The notes beneath the pieces are model-generated. The model made no database searches. It was given only the letters and a program-made list of their open reading frames with translations, and was not told where the DNA came from. Positions 26,926 to 35,856 of a DNA stretch of 64,000 nucleotides are shown here, piece by piece (the stretch's first letter is position 1; every line of letters starts with the position of its first letter). The stretch spans positions 2,790,001 through 2,854,000 of the forward strand of contig NC_018017.1 in NCBI RefSeq assembly GCF_000243155.2. Reading direction: 5' to 3'. The DNA comes from Desulfitobacterium dehalogenans ATCC 51507 (lineage in GTDB: Bacteria; Bacillota; Desulfitobacteriia; Desulfitobacteriales; Desulfitobacteriaceae). The position numbers and the translations under genes were made by a program.

Positions 26926-28257
26926 TTAACCTTGGTTAGAATGATGACTGGCTGCATGATGGACACTCCATCCTGCATGAGGCGAAATTTCATTAACATC
27001 TAAATCAAACAAATTTTGAAGTATTTCCGAATAAAGATGGCCTTGACTGGTATTAGCTGCTTCCTTCAGGTTGGTAATAGGAGCATGCAAAAGATGAGTC
27101 ACAATGGAGTTAGCCATGGACCGAATAATTTTCTCCTGTTTCTCATCAATCGAACCCAATTTATTCAAGGTATTTTTCAGCATAATCTCGCGGATCTCTT
27201 CCCCACGGCGCTGCAAAGCCACAATGGTGGGAACCACAAATAAGGAATTATGCCACTTCACGAAGCGCCCCATCTCTTCTTCGAGAATTTTTTCGGCCTG
27301 TATGGCTGCACCCTCCCGAGCTTTTTGATGGGCATCCACTACTCCTCGCAAATCGTCAATGTCAAACAAAGTAACACCTTCTAATTCTCCAACATTGGGA
27401 TGAATATCCCGGGGTACGGCGATATCAATAAGCAATAAGGATTGATTATTGCGTTGTTTCATAATCCGCCGCATGCGCTCCGGTTGGATGACAAAATGAG
27501 TGGCGGCCGTTGCCGAAATGACAATATCTGCTTCTGCCAAGGCTGAGTCCAATTCTTCATAAGGGATAGCTTTTCCTGAGAACTCTTGTGCTAAAGCTTG
27601 GGCACGCTGCAAGGAACGATTGGAAACCAATACGGCATCCGCTCCGCTGGCCACCAGATGCTTTGCAGTCAGAGCACTCATCTCTCCTGCCCCTAAAATC
27701 AAAATACTCTTGCCTCGCACATCCCCAAAGGTTTGTCTGGCAAGTTCCACCGCTGTGTAGGAAACCGAAGTAGGATGCTGGTCAATTTGTGTCTCGGAAC
27801 GGACTCGCTTTCCTACAGCCAAAGCATTTTGAAAAATAGCATGAATAATTTTATTGCTTAAATTAAGCTGTGATGATTTTTCGTAGGCATCCGCCACCTG
27901 ACCCAAGATTTGGGTCTCACCCATAACCATGGAATCCAAGCCGGACACGACACGAAAAAGATGCCGTACGGAATCATAAAGGGTATGCACATAAAGATAT
28001 TGATTAATATCTTCTTCTTGAAGCTTCCCATGCCCCGCCAGAAATTTCTTAATCGCACTGACTCCCAATTCAACCTCAGGAGTGGCTGCATAAATCTCTA
28101 AACGATTACAGGTACTTAATAGCACTACCCCATTTAAGGCGGATAGAGTATTCAATTCCATTAAGGCTTTATCAATCTCCGAAGGATGAAAGCTGACTTT
28201 CTCACGAATCTCTACTGGAGCCGTCTTGTGGTTCAACCCAATAGTGATTGGAAACAC
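26926..28257 (-). CDS. hemA: HemA, glutamyl-tRNA reductase
   Basis: 443 aa. Starts [20 protein letters not shown]; the catalytic cysteine is in [12 protein letters not shown] (about 50), then the NADP domain [16 protein letters not shown] and the C-terminal dimerisation helices. It reduces Glu-tRNA to glutamate-1-semialdehyde, the first committed step of C5 haem synthesis. The start is a GTG overlapping the end of met8 by 25 bp, with GGGAG upstream. About 40 residues follow the usual C-terminus. Confidence 0.95.
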   Translation of the reverse strand: MFPITIGLNHKTAPVEIREKVSFHPSEIDKALMELNTLSALNGVVLLSTCNRLEIYAATPEVELGVSAIKKFLAGHGKLQEEDINQYLYVHTLYDSVRHLFRVVSGLDSMVMGETQILGQVADAYEKSSQLNLSNKIIHAIFQNALAVGKRVRSETQIDQHPTSVSYTAVELARQTFGDVRGKSILILGAGEMSALTAKHLVASGADAVLVSNRSLQRAQALAQEFSGKAIPYEELDSALAEADIVISATAATHFVIQPERMRRIMKQRNNQSLLLIDIAVPRDIHPNVGELEGVTLFDIDDLRGVVDAHQKAREGAAIQAEKILEEEMGRFVKWHNSLFVVPTIVALQRRGEEIREIMLKNTLNKLGSIDEKQEKIIRSMANSIVTHLLHAPITNLKEAANTSQGHLYSEILQNLFDLDVNEISPHAGWSVHHAASHHSNQG

Positions 28258-28871
28258 TTCTGCATTACTCCCTTCGCCTCGTCTAGCCGACCGTCTTTTA
28301 TCAGCTCAAAGACCTCTCCATCCGTAACCTGATTCCAAAACGTTTCCTTCTGCTCCGCTGTCAGCTGGGCTTTCACATCTTTACGCCAGCTTCTCAGTAA
28401 GGTCAAATAATCTTTATAGGCCTCCCCGTAGTGCTCTTCCAGCTCGGTCCGGATCTGGCGGGCTACAATGGGGCTGCTCCCTCCCGTAGAGACAGCAATG
28501 CTTAAATCTCCACGCTCTAATAGTGAGGGGACAATAAAAGTACATTTCTCCGGATCATCCACCACATTGATCAGGCGAAAAGATTCCCGGGCATTTCTGG
28601 CTACAGCGCTGTTAACCTCCTCGATTTCGGTACAGGAAAATACCAACACCTCATCCTGTAAATCATCGGCAGAGTACTCTTTTTTCTTCCATAAACATCG
28701 GACATCATCCACCAGTTTCAGTAGCTCCGGGTGAAGTTCAGGTGATACGATACGAACGACAGCACCATGCTCCAGCAGGGTTTTCACTTTTCGCCAAGCA
28801 ACCATTCCCCCGCCCACAACCAAAACCGGTTTATTCTGCATCTCAACATAAATGGGGTAATAATGTGACAC
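28233..28871 (-). CDS. Precorrin-2 dehydrogenase / sirohydrochlorin ferrochelatase (Met8/CysG-N)
   Basis: 212 aa, the N-terminal half of CysG as a stand-alone protein. Rossmann motif VLVVGGGMVAWRKVKTLL, INVVDDPEKCTFIVPSLLERGDLSIAVSTGGSSPIVAR. It oxidises precorrin-2 with NAD and can insert iron to make sirohaem, feeding ahbAB downstream. The start is a GTG. It is the first gene after ccsA, with a 149-bp gap that holds a small hairpin (TATCCTC/GAGGATA at 28909-28925), so a promoter may lie there. Confidence 0.92.
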   Translation of the reverse strand: MSHYYPIYVEMQNKPVLVVGGGMVAWRKVKTLLEHGAVVRIVSPELHPELLKLVDDVRCLWKKKEYSADDLQDEVLVFSCTEIEEVNSAVARNARESFRLINVVDDPEKCTFIVPSLLERGDLSIAVSTGGSSPIVARQIRTELEEHYGEAYKDYLTLLRSWRKDVKAQLTAEQKETFWNQVTDGEVFELIKDGRLDEAKGVMQKCFQSLLG

Positions 28872-29020
28872 TTGCAGCCCCCGCTTCCTTTTATAACCCT
28901 TATCCTCTGTGAGGATAAAAAACTCGAATAATTCTAATCACATCTTACAACGAAAACCCCAACTAAAAAAGAATCAATTTTTTATGGGACGATTAAGTGT
29001 TTTTATGAACAAGCTCTTCT

Positions 29021-29866
29021 TTAGGCGTAAGAATGTAAACCTGGGAGCAAGTAGTTCACTCCAAAGAAGGTAAACAACACGGCTGCAAAACCAATGATGG
29101 CCATCCAAGCCGCCCGTTTCCCCTTCCACCCATACATCAGCCGGGCATGGAGATAAGCTGCATAAATAATCCAAGTGATGAGGGACCAGGTTTCTTTGGG
29201 GTCCCAGGACCAATAGGTGCCCCAGGCATAGTTAGCCCAAATAGCACCGGTAACGATACATAGGGTCAACATAGGGAAGGCAAAGCCAATCATTTTGTAA
29301 GCCAGCTCATCCAGAACATTTTCGTGGGGGAAACGGTTGAGCCAGGTTTCCTTTTCGTTGGAATGGGCATTGGTTTTGAGCAAGTACATTAATCCCAGAC
29401 CGAAAGATATGGCGAAGGCCCCATAGGCCAGCATAGCAGTGAACACATGGAAGGTTAACCACTGACTTTTCAGGGCCGGTGGAATAGCTCCCGCTACTCT
29501 TTCTGAAGGACCCATTTTCATGATGATAAACATAAGCAATAAGAAGGGTACCGGCATGACAAAACTGCCCAGAGGTTTAATCTTATAGCGGAACTCTGCA
29601 AATAAAAAGATGATGACAATTCCCCAACAGAAGGTAAGGATAAATTCATAACCATTGCTTAAAGGCGGCCTTTGCGTAACCACCCAGCGCAAAATGATCG
29701 CCCCGGTATTAGCAATTAATCCGATGATGGCAGCAAATGTACCCAGATGGTTGATAAAGTCCTTTTTAGCGGCCATCCCGATCCAATAAAGAATGGTACT
29801 TCCTATGTAAGCTCCAACCATAATATAAAATAATATGACTTCCCAATTTTCCACGGATCCACCCAA
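29021..29866 (-). CDS. ccsA: CcsA/ResC, cytochrome c synthetase haem-handling subunit
   Basis: 281 aa, about eight membrane helices. The WWD domain is WGTYWSWDPKETWSLITW (about 217-234), the periplasmic haem-binding signature, with conserved histidines nearby (TFHVFTAM, YLHARLMYG). With ResB it exports haem and attaches it to CXXCH apocytochromes. It lies 31 nt after resB. Confidence 0.93.
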   Translation of the reverse strand: MGGSVENWEVILFYIMVGAYIGSTILYWIGMAAKKDFINHLGTFAAIIGLIANTGAIILRWVVTQRPPLSNGYEFILTFCWGIVIIFLFAEFRYKIKPLGSFVMPVPFLLLMFIIMKMGPSERVAGAIPPALKSQWLTFHVFTAMLAYGAFAISFGLGLMYLLKTNAHSNEKETWLNRFPHENVLDELAYKMIGFAFPMLTLCIVTGAIWANYAWGTYWSWDPKETWSLITWIIYAAYLHARLMYGWKGKRAAWMAIIGFAAVLFTFFGVNYLLPGLHSYA

Positions 29867-29897
29867 CGATATCGACTCCTTTACCTAAAATTATCAT

Positions 29898-31196
29898 TTA
29901 TTCCCTTATTTCAGCTGCAATACGGTCGAATTCCTCTTTTACTCCCATGTTAAGCTTTCCGGTGTAAGCTCCTAAAACCAAGGACGGCTTTTGAGTATCA
30001 AGATCAGGCTCCAAAATGCCTGCTATACGGACAGGCCGCCAATAGAAGGATAAGAGCAATCCCACCATTAAAAGAGCGCACCCAAGCCAAACAACCCATA
30101 CTCCGGGATCCGCTTTAACCTGTAATCCTGTGAATGCCGTGGCTTTGTCAAAGGTTATCGTATAGGCATCCTGGATATTCGCCGATTCTCCTGGAATGAG
30201 CTGTCCCATTTCCAACTGCTTGTTCTCATCAAAAACCTGGTAAAGGATCACGGATTCTTGAGGCCCCGCCTTCATGGCTGCAAGAACAAGGTAAAGATTG
30301 GTTCCTGGTGCATTAAAATACCCGCCCCCATTCTGGAGTGCCACAGGGAAGGTCTTTCCATCCATTTCCACAGTAAATAAAGCTCCCGGCGCATAGCTGG
30401 TTTGATAAAAGGTTATGCCTTTATAAGTTAAGGGATGATTCACAGAGATGGATTGGCGGTGAACTTCTGTTCCTGATTCAATGATACTGAGATCAGTATA
30501 CCAGTTATCCCTCTCTCCGTTGGCGAGTATTCTATCTTCCACCGAGTTAATCTTAACCATAAAGTTCTCTTTCACTTGACCTTTATAAATGTCAATCTCT
30601 TGAATGGGAATCACACTTCCCTCACCGGCCATCATATAGCCTTTAAAGCCGGAGATGGATCCAATTAGCGCTCCAATGATTAAGATCACAAAAGAAATAT
30701 GAGTAATGAAGGAGCCCCAATTGCCCATACGATGCTTTTGTGCTGTAAAGCTCCATTTCCCCTCGTTAGCTGACTCTGTAATACGAAAGCCTTTCTTCTT
30801 AAGTACTTCTTGAGTTCTTTTCTTTAAAACATCTTCATTCTCTCCAGATAGTTTGGCACTGATCTTCTGAGGTATACCTGAATTATCTTTGGGAGCCTTG
30901 GGATGAAATGTTAACTTATAGATTCCCCCAAAACGCTGTACACTACACACAATAAGATTAATACAGAGTAGGCCCAATAAAAATTGAAACCAAGGTGAAG
31001 AATAAATCCTGGTAAATCCTAAGGTTCTCCAAATCTCAGCAACAGCACGCGCTCCCTCCGGATCGAGAGATTCCTGTGGTATAAGGGTTCCAATGCCCGA
31101 GACCAGAGCAACGACTCCGAGTAATACCAGTCCAGTTTTCATTGAGCTGAAAATGTCCCAAATTTTTTCAATCAATCCATCAGACCTATTGCTCAT
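29898..31196 (-). CDS. resB: ResB/Ccs1, cytochrome c biogenesis protein
   Basis: 432 aa. Three N-terminal hydrophobic helices (GLVLLGVVALVSGIGTLIP; PWFQFLLGLLCINLIV; FITHISFVILIIGALIGSI), a large external domain with SVNHPLTYKGITFYQTSYAPG, and a last helix (VWVVWLGCALLMVGLLLSFYW) followed by a cytoplasmic tail. It partners CcsA in System II maturation. It starts the block of co-oriented genes that continues into the haem pathway. Confidence 0.92.
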   Translation of the reverse strand: MSNRSDGLIEKIWDIFSSMKTGLVLLGVVALVSGIGTLIPQESLDPEGARAVAEIWRTLGFTRIYSSPWFQFLLGLLCINLIVCSVQRFGGIYKLTFHPKAPKDNSGIPQKISAKLSGENEDVLKKRTQEVLKKKGFRITESANEGKWSFTAQKHRMGNWGSFITHISFVILIIGALIGSISGFKGYMMAGEGSVIPIQEIDIYKGQVKENFMVKINSVEDRILANGERDNWYTDLSIIESGTEVHRQSISVNHPLTYKGITFYQTSYAPGALFTVEMDGKTFPVALQNGGGYFNAPGTNLYLVLAAMKAGPQESVILYQVFDENKQLEMGQLIPGESANIQDAYTITFDKATAFTGLQVKADPGVWVVWLGCALLMVGLLLSFYWRPVRIAGILEPDLDTQKPSLVLGAYTGKLNMGVKEEFDRIAAEIRE

Positions 31197-31457
31197 AATA
31201 CCCTCCAGTATTGATTTTGGAATTATTCAAAGGTTTATTTTATGTATTATTTTACTATATATTCTGAGGTTATCCTAGGTTGAAAGTCTGTTTCACAGAA
31301 AAATCACGATTCTTTTAGAGTTTTCATAGGATTTGGTAAGGGTTTATTAAGGGTTGAAAAAGAATTTATTAAGAATTCCCGAACAAGTTACAAAAAGTAC
31401 AAAAGGTGACAAAAAATAACTCCTTTTATTATATTAAAGAATACCTATAAAAAAGAA
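31197..31457. other. Upstream region of resB
   Basis: AT-rich with no gene. It contains short imperfect direct repeats (TTTATTAAG at about 31344 and 31366, each beside a GGGTT or GAATT) and should hold the resB promoter; I could not fix a -10/-35 pair with confidence. Confidence 0.35.
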
Positions 31458-31490
31458 GGCAAAGCTCTACATCCGTCTCCGAGCTTTGCC
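31451..31490 (-). terminator. Terminator of the nrfC-nrfD unit
   Basis: On the minus strand GGCAAAGCTC ... GAGCTTTGCC (10-bp perfect stem, 13-nt loop) then TTCTTTTTT, 33 nt after the nrfD stop. Confidence 0.85.
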
Positions 31491-31522
31491 TCCCTATTAT
31501 CTCCTAATCTACGGATTCTAAA

Positions 31523-32464
31523 CTACATTAAAATGCCATTCCAAATGGGCACGGCTGCAAAGATAACCACGTAGCGAAGAACAAATCCGCCCAGAACAAC
31601 CAAAGCGTCGCTGAGAAGGAGAACATTGACTAATCCTTGACCTTGCTCTAAGGCTACGGTATTTCCGCTTCCCGCTGCCGCATGAAGAGCATGACCGGTA
31701 TGAGCAGATCTACCAAGCTTTTTGACTGCAAAAGCCGAAATAAGAAGGGGCACGACCAGTCCCAGTACCACAAGGAAAAGCCAGAACCAAAGAGCCAGCT
31801 CACCGGAAATTGCTTTGGCGGCAGAAGCAGCTTTCACTGCGCCACCGGCATTAGCCATGCTAAAGATAAAGGCTACAAGAACAATTTCAATGCTGACAAG
31901 ATAGAAGTGAAGTTTGGAAACCTTGTACTCATCGGAATGTACGCCTTTATCAATGATATTGCTGACCAATACAGTAATGGAAAGACCTGTAGAAAAAGCA
32001 GAAACAACGAATAATACCGGCATAACATAGGTATTCCAGAAAGGAATCGCCTCAACCACTGCAACAAGCAAACCTGTGTAAGCACAAGTTGAGAAAGCCA
32101 GGAGTGCTCCAACATGTTCTAAAACGCCGGGAATCTCTTTTTTCTTCCAAACGAAGAAAGCAACCAATAACCCAACACAGATGAAGAGAGCAAGAATATA
32201 CACACCCCAGGTCATGACTGAGGAAAAGTTCCTCAAAAGACCAATGAGCAGCCAGGGTTTCTTTAATCCTTGGCCCAAGTCAAATACTAAAAGCAATGTA
32301 CCAAAGGCTACGATGGGAGCAGCCATGAAGTATCCTGCACGTTTCAAAGCAGGTGAATTTCCCAACCAACCTCTCCCGGCAGCATAAGAAGTGAGGTATG
32401 CTCCGGCACCTAAACCACCTAAAAAGAGATATATAACGATTAACCATCCCCAATGAAGCTCCAT
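31523..32464 (-). CDS. NrfD/PsrC-type membrane quinone-reactive subunit
   Basis: 313 aa, about eight to nine hydrophobic helices, starting WGWLIVIYLFLGGLGAGAYLTSY, the NrfD/PsrC N-terminal pattern. NrfD proteins exchange electrons between the quinone pool and an external iron-sulfur subunit. It lies 22 nt after the NrfC-like gene. No molybdopterin or multihaem catalytic subunit is next to the pair, so the terminal partner is unknown. Confidence 0.87.
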   Translation of the reverse strand: MELHWGWLIVIYLFLGGLGAGAYLTSYAAGRGWLGNSPALKRAGYFMAAPIVAFGTLLLVFDLGQGLKKPWLLIGLLRNFSSVMTWGVYILALFICVGLLVAFFVWKKKEIPGVLEHVGALLAFSTCAYTGLLVAVVEAIPFWNTYVMPVLFVVSAFSTGLSITVLVSNIIDKGVHSDEYKVSKLHFYLVSIEIVLVAFIFSMANAGGAVKAASAAKAISGELALWFWLFLVVLGLVVPLLISAFAVKKLGRSAHTGHALHAAAGSGNTVALEQGQGLVNVLLLSDALVVLGGFVLRYVVIFAAVPIWNGILM

Positions 32465-32486
32465 GTTTTTTCCTCCTCCTTATTCC

Positions 32487-33161
32487 TTAAGCTTTCGGGA
32501 TAATCACTAATGAAGGATTAGTGATACTGGCTGATGGAAGACCATTGACTTCCGGAGCTACAGCACCGGGAGTATTTCTCAGCTCTGTAATATCCCCATA
32601 GGTCAATGCACCGGTCGGACATGAGGATACACAAGCAGGTTTACCCCCTTGGTCCTGAATCTCAGCACAAAAACCGCATTTCGTGACTGCTCCGGTACCG
32701 GACTTAACAAACTGCGGTGCATGATAAGGACAGGCATAGAGGCAATAAGCACAGCCCACACATTTCTTCGTATTATGAGCGACGATACCGTCTTTATCCC
32801 GTTTTGTGTACGCTTTTACAGGGCATACCGTCATACAGGCCGGATCGGCACAGTGGTTACAACTCATCGAGAGATATACCTTATTGCTTGCCGGCTCAGC
32901 TACATACACTTTCCGCCATTCAGCACCCGGCTCCCAATTGTTCGTTTCTTTACATGCTTTGGCACACAACTTACAATTAATACATTTCGTTTGATCATAC
33001 TTAAACCCTAATTGCTTGGATTCACCCGACTCCGTCCCTGCGGCTTTAACACTCGTTTCTTTTAAGCTTCCCATCGGAACACCAACAGCGACAGCAGCCG
33101 CGGTTAAAGCCCCGATTTTTAAAGCCGTACGACGTGTTAGTTTTACATCGAGCTTTGACAC
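32487..33161 (-). CDS. Tat-exported four-cluster ferredoxin subunit (NrfC/DmsB type)
   Basis: 224 aa. The twin-arginine signal LTRRTALKIGALTAAAVAVG precedes four cysteine groups: CINCKLCAKAC, CNHCADPACMTVCP, CVGCAYCLYACP, and CGFC ... CVSSCP. This matches four 4Fe-4S clusters acting on the outer membrane face with NrfD. I take the GTG at 33161 as start (AAAGGGG 9-10 nt upstream). It is the first gene of a two-gene unit. Confidence 0.88.
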   Translation of the reverse strand: MSKLDVKLTRRTALKIGALTAAAVAVGVPMGSLKETSVKAAGTESGESKQLGFKYDQTKCINCKLCAKACKETNNWEPGAEWRKVYVAEPASNKVYLSMSCNHCADPACMTVCPVKAYTKRDKDGIVAHNTKKCVGCAYCLYACPYHAPQFVKSGTGAVTKCGFCAEIQDQGGKPACVSSCPTGALTYGDITELRNTPGAVAPEVNGLPSASITNPSLVIIPKA

Positions 33162-33464
33162 ATGGAACAACCCCTTTCTCTAATTCCCTCTAGTACTTAC
33201 CCATTTTTTCACACAAGAAGCCTCGACATATAATATCTATTTATTAGTTCATAAAGGTCTACTTGCTTCTTGTCTTCGTAATAAAGAATACCATAGAAAT
33301 TATTTATTGCAAAGTATTAGCTTTCGGTAATTTCTGCATTCTGATCATTATTTCACTAAAAATTCATAATTGCCTACCCATTAATTTCATTATCTTACAT
33401 AAAGAAGCCTTCTGTCCCCAGGCACGGGACCTTAGCAGATATGCCCGAAGTTCCAATATACATA
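33162..33464. other. Intergenic region before nrfC
   Basis: AT-rich, no gene. It contains a small GTCCC/GGGAC hairpin around 33415-33430 and presumably the nrfC promoter. Confidence 0.3.
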
Positions 33465-33510
33465 CAAAAAGACCGAAATTCATTAGCTCCAAACTAACTT
33501 CTTTCGATCT
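33465..33510 (-). terminator. Terminator of the tat-prenyl synthase unit
   Basis: On the minus strand AGATCGAAAGAAGTTAGT ... ACTAATGAATTTCGGTCT-like arms form a long imperfect stem ending in TTTTT, about 58 nt after the prenyl synthase stop. Confidence 0.6.
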
Positions 33511-33567
33511 TAATTATGATTTGAGTAAATTAGGTGCAAGTGCAATAAATTTTGCCTATATTAGACT

Positions 33568-34536
33568 CTAAAATTTACGTTCTTTTATAAAATAAGCCAG
33601 ATCCACGAGAGCCTTTCGGGTAGGTACATTAGGAAGCTCTTGAAGATAAGAATTGGCTTTGCTTATATATAAGTCCACATAATGCATGGAGTCATCAATT
33701 GCTCCGGAATCCTTAATCAATTTAATGGCCTCTCTGACTTCTTCTTCAGTCTTCTCAGGCTTGGAAAGCAATTCATGCAACCGATCCCTATCCTTGGATT
33801 GATGCAGAGCAAGGATCAACGGTAAGGTCATAATTCCTTGACGAATATCTCCCCCGATGGGTTTCCCCAGTTCGGAGGCTTCAGCAGTAACATCCAAGAC
33901 ATCATCGACAATTTGAAAAGCCATACCCAAGGCGTGTCCATAGGCCCCCAGAGCCCAAACTTCTCTCCGTGGTGCGGAGGACACCAAGGCCCCCAGTTTA
34001 CAGCTAGCGGAAATAAGCATGGCTGTTTTGCGCTTAATACGATAATAGTATTGTTTTAAGTTCTGGTTGACATCATTGGAGGCTTTAATCTGTTGAATTT
34101 CCCCCTGGCTCATTTCAACACTGACTTCAGCAAGGATTCTTGATACTTCAGGATGGTTAATCTGAGCAAGTAATTCCAAAGCTTTGGCTAATAGATAATC
34201 TCCAGTAGCGATAGAAACCACATTTCCCCATTTTGCCTTAACTGTTGGCCGTCCCCGACGTGTCATTGAAGCATCCACCACATCATCATGAACCAGAGTC
34301 GCCATGTGAATCAATTCTAAAGCCATAGCCACAGGAAGGAGTTTATTAATGGGATAGCCATAAAATTTTCCTGCTAAAAGGGTAAAAGCCGGGCGTAACC
34401 GCTTCCCTCCGGCTTCCAATAGTTGAACAGCCGACTGATCCAGTACGGGGAAATCTGTTTTTATATAGGCATGAAGTTCTTTTTCAACCTTCTGCAAATC
34501 AGAATTGATTTGGTTAAAAAGCCACAGTTGTTTCAA
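33568..34536 (-). CDS. Polyprenyl diphosphate synthase (heptaprenyl type, HepT-like)
   Basis: 322 aa. GGKRLRPAF, the first Asp motif LVHDDVVDASMTRRGRPTV, GDYLLAKAL, the second Asp motif IVDDVLDVTAEASELGKPIGGDI. It is probably the long-chain synthase for the menaquinone side chain, since it closes a cluster with tatB, tatC and a degenerate homologue that may be its partner. The start is a TTG with AGGTG 8 nt upstream, 22 nt after tatB. Confidence 0.9.
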   Translation of the reverse strand: MKQLWLFNQINSDLQKVEKELHAYIKTDFPVLDQSAVQLLEAGGKRLRPAFTLLAGKFYGYPINKLLPVAMALELIHMATLVHDDVVDASMTRRGRPTVKAKWGNVVSIATGDYLLAKALELLAQINHPEVSRILAEVSVEMSQGEIQQIKASNDVNQNLKQYYYRIKRKTAMLISASCKLGALVSSAPRREVWALGAYGHALGMAFQIVDDVLDVTAEASELGKPIGGDIRQGIMTLPLILALHQSKDRDRLHELLSKPEKTEEEVREAIKLIKDSGAIDDSMHYVDLYISKANSYLQELPNVPTRKALVDLAYFIKERKF

Positions 34537-34558
34537 TCTTGGTTCACCTGCTTACACC

Positions 34559-34966
34559 CTATTTATCGTAGGACACCATATCTTGTGGGAGTTCCGCAAG
34601 AGGATCCTCATCATCATAGGTTAATAGTTCTTCATCGTCTTGATTGGGTGTCGCTTTCTCATCTATCGCCGGATTTTCAGCTTCAGGTGTAGCTGCTGCA
34701 ACCGTCGAAGACGTCGTTGCTGCTGCCTTTTTTTCTTCCTGGCTGCTTTTTTTAGGTGTGGTCGTCTTCAGCGTATCATCTAAGGTCTTCTTCAGGACAT
34801 TGCTGGGAGTATTGACAGCATCCTGAAATTCTTTTGTCATATCTCCGGCAATTTTCTTAACCTCAAAAACGACTTTTCCAATGGCACGAGCCACATCAGG
34901 AAGGTCTTCTGGGCCGAATAATACCAAGGCGATAACCATTAATATAATAAGTTCATTAAAACTCAT
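34559..34966 (-). CDS. tatB: TatB/TatA-family translocase protein
   Basis: 135 aa. N-terminal helix [30 protein letters not shown] with the FGPEDLP hinge, an amphipathic helix, then a low-complexity acidic and Ala/Thr-rich tail to DMVSYDK. The long tail and position next to tatC fit TatB; Firmicutes often use one TatA-like protein for both roles, so TatA is possible. The start is 11 nt after tatC. Confidence 0.85.
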   Translation of the reverse strand: MSFNELIILMVIALVLFGPEDLPDVARAIGKVVFEVKKIAGDMTKEFQDAVNTPSNVLKKTLDDTLKTTTPKKSSQEEKKAAATTSSTVAAATPEAENPAIDEKATPNQDDEELLTYDDEDPLAELPQDMVSYDK

Positions 34967-34977
34967 CTCTTACCCCC

Positions 34978-35736
34978 CTATCCTTCCAGCGCCTTCTCTC
35001 GTTTCCTGGCGACAATATAACCGAGCCAAATACTGGCCTCATACAGCATATATGTAGGCAAAACCATTAGACCTTGAGTCACCAGCTCAGGCGTTGGCGA
35101 AATGAGCATCGTCACCACTACAATTCCAAAGAAGGCATACTTCCTTTTTCTAGCCAGGCTATCTGGGGAGAGGATGCCAATACGAATCAAAAGCAGCAAG
35201 ATAACAGGGAGTTGAAAAATCAAACCAAAGCTTAAAAGAAAACGTATAATAAAGGATAAATACGAAGCTTTTGTCACTAGGGTAGTTGAAGCTACAACAG
35301 CTTGGCCAGTGAAAAGCAGGAATTTAAGCCCGATAGGAATTACAAAGAAAAAAGCAAAAGCTATACCGCCTAACATCAAGATAACCGAGCTAGGTACAAT
35401 CATATAAAGGTATTTCTTTTCATTTTGCTTTAAAGCTGGGAGAATAAAACTCCAAATCTGCCAGATAATTATTGGCAAAGCAATGACTACCCCTACTACA
35501 ATGGATACTTTCAGTTTAACCATGATGGGTTCCATGGGGGTTGTTGTAATTAATTCTATGCCCAGTTGAATCACTGGATTGGCAAGGAATGCGTAAACCT
35601 GATCGCTGTATATCCATCCGACAACCGTACCTAAAATGATTCCGTATGCTGCAAATAAGAAAACTTTGCGTAATGCGCTAATATGCTCCATGAGCGGCAT
35701 ATTTTCGTCAACACGTTTCCGCCTGCGCATCCCCAC
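34978..35736 (-). CDS. tatC: TatC, twin-arginine signal receptor
   Basis: 252 aa, six membrane helices. It starts with the cytoplasmic MPLMEHISALRKVF, has TPMEPIMVKLKVSIVVGVVIALP and the conserved FGLIFQLPVILLLLIRIGIL, and ISPTPELVTQ. It recognises the RR motif of cargo. The GTG at 35736 has GGAAGG upstream (an ATG 6 nt later is also possible). Confidence 0.93.
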   Translation of the reverse strand: MGMRRRKRVDENMPLMEHISALRKVFLFAAYGIILGTVVGWIYSDQVYAFLANPVIQLGIELITTTPMEPIMVKLKVSIVVGVVIALPIIIWQIWSFILPALKQNEKKYLYMIVPSSVILMLGGIAFAFFFVIPIGLKFLLFTGQAVVASTTLVTKASYLSFIIRFLLSFGLIFQLPVILLLLIRIGILSPDSLARKRKYAFFGIVVVTMLISPTPELVTQGLMVLPTYMLYEASIWLGYIVARKREKALEG

Positions 35737-35856
35737 ACATCCTTCCCATAATCCTTCTACTTTTATTCAGCGCGCATTTTTATATTGATTGCAACTTCTA
35801 AGTTCTCTTCAATTTTAGCATGGAATTACTTTGATGACAAAGACAACCCTGCTTTG

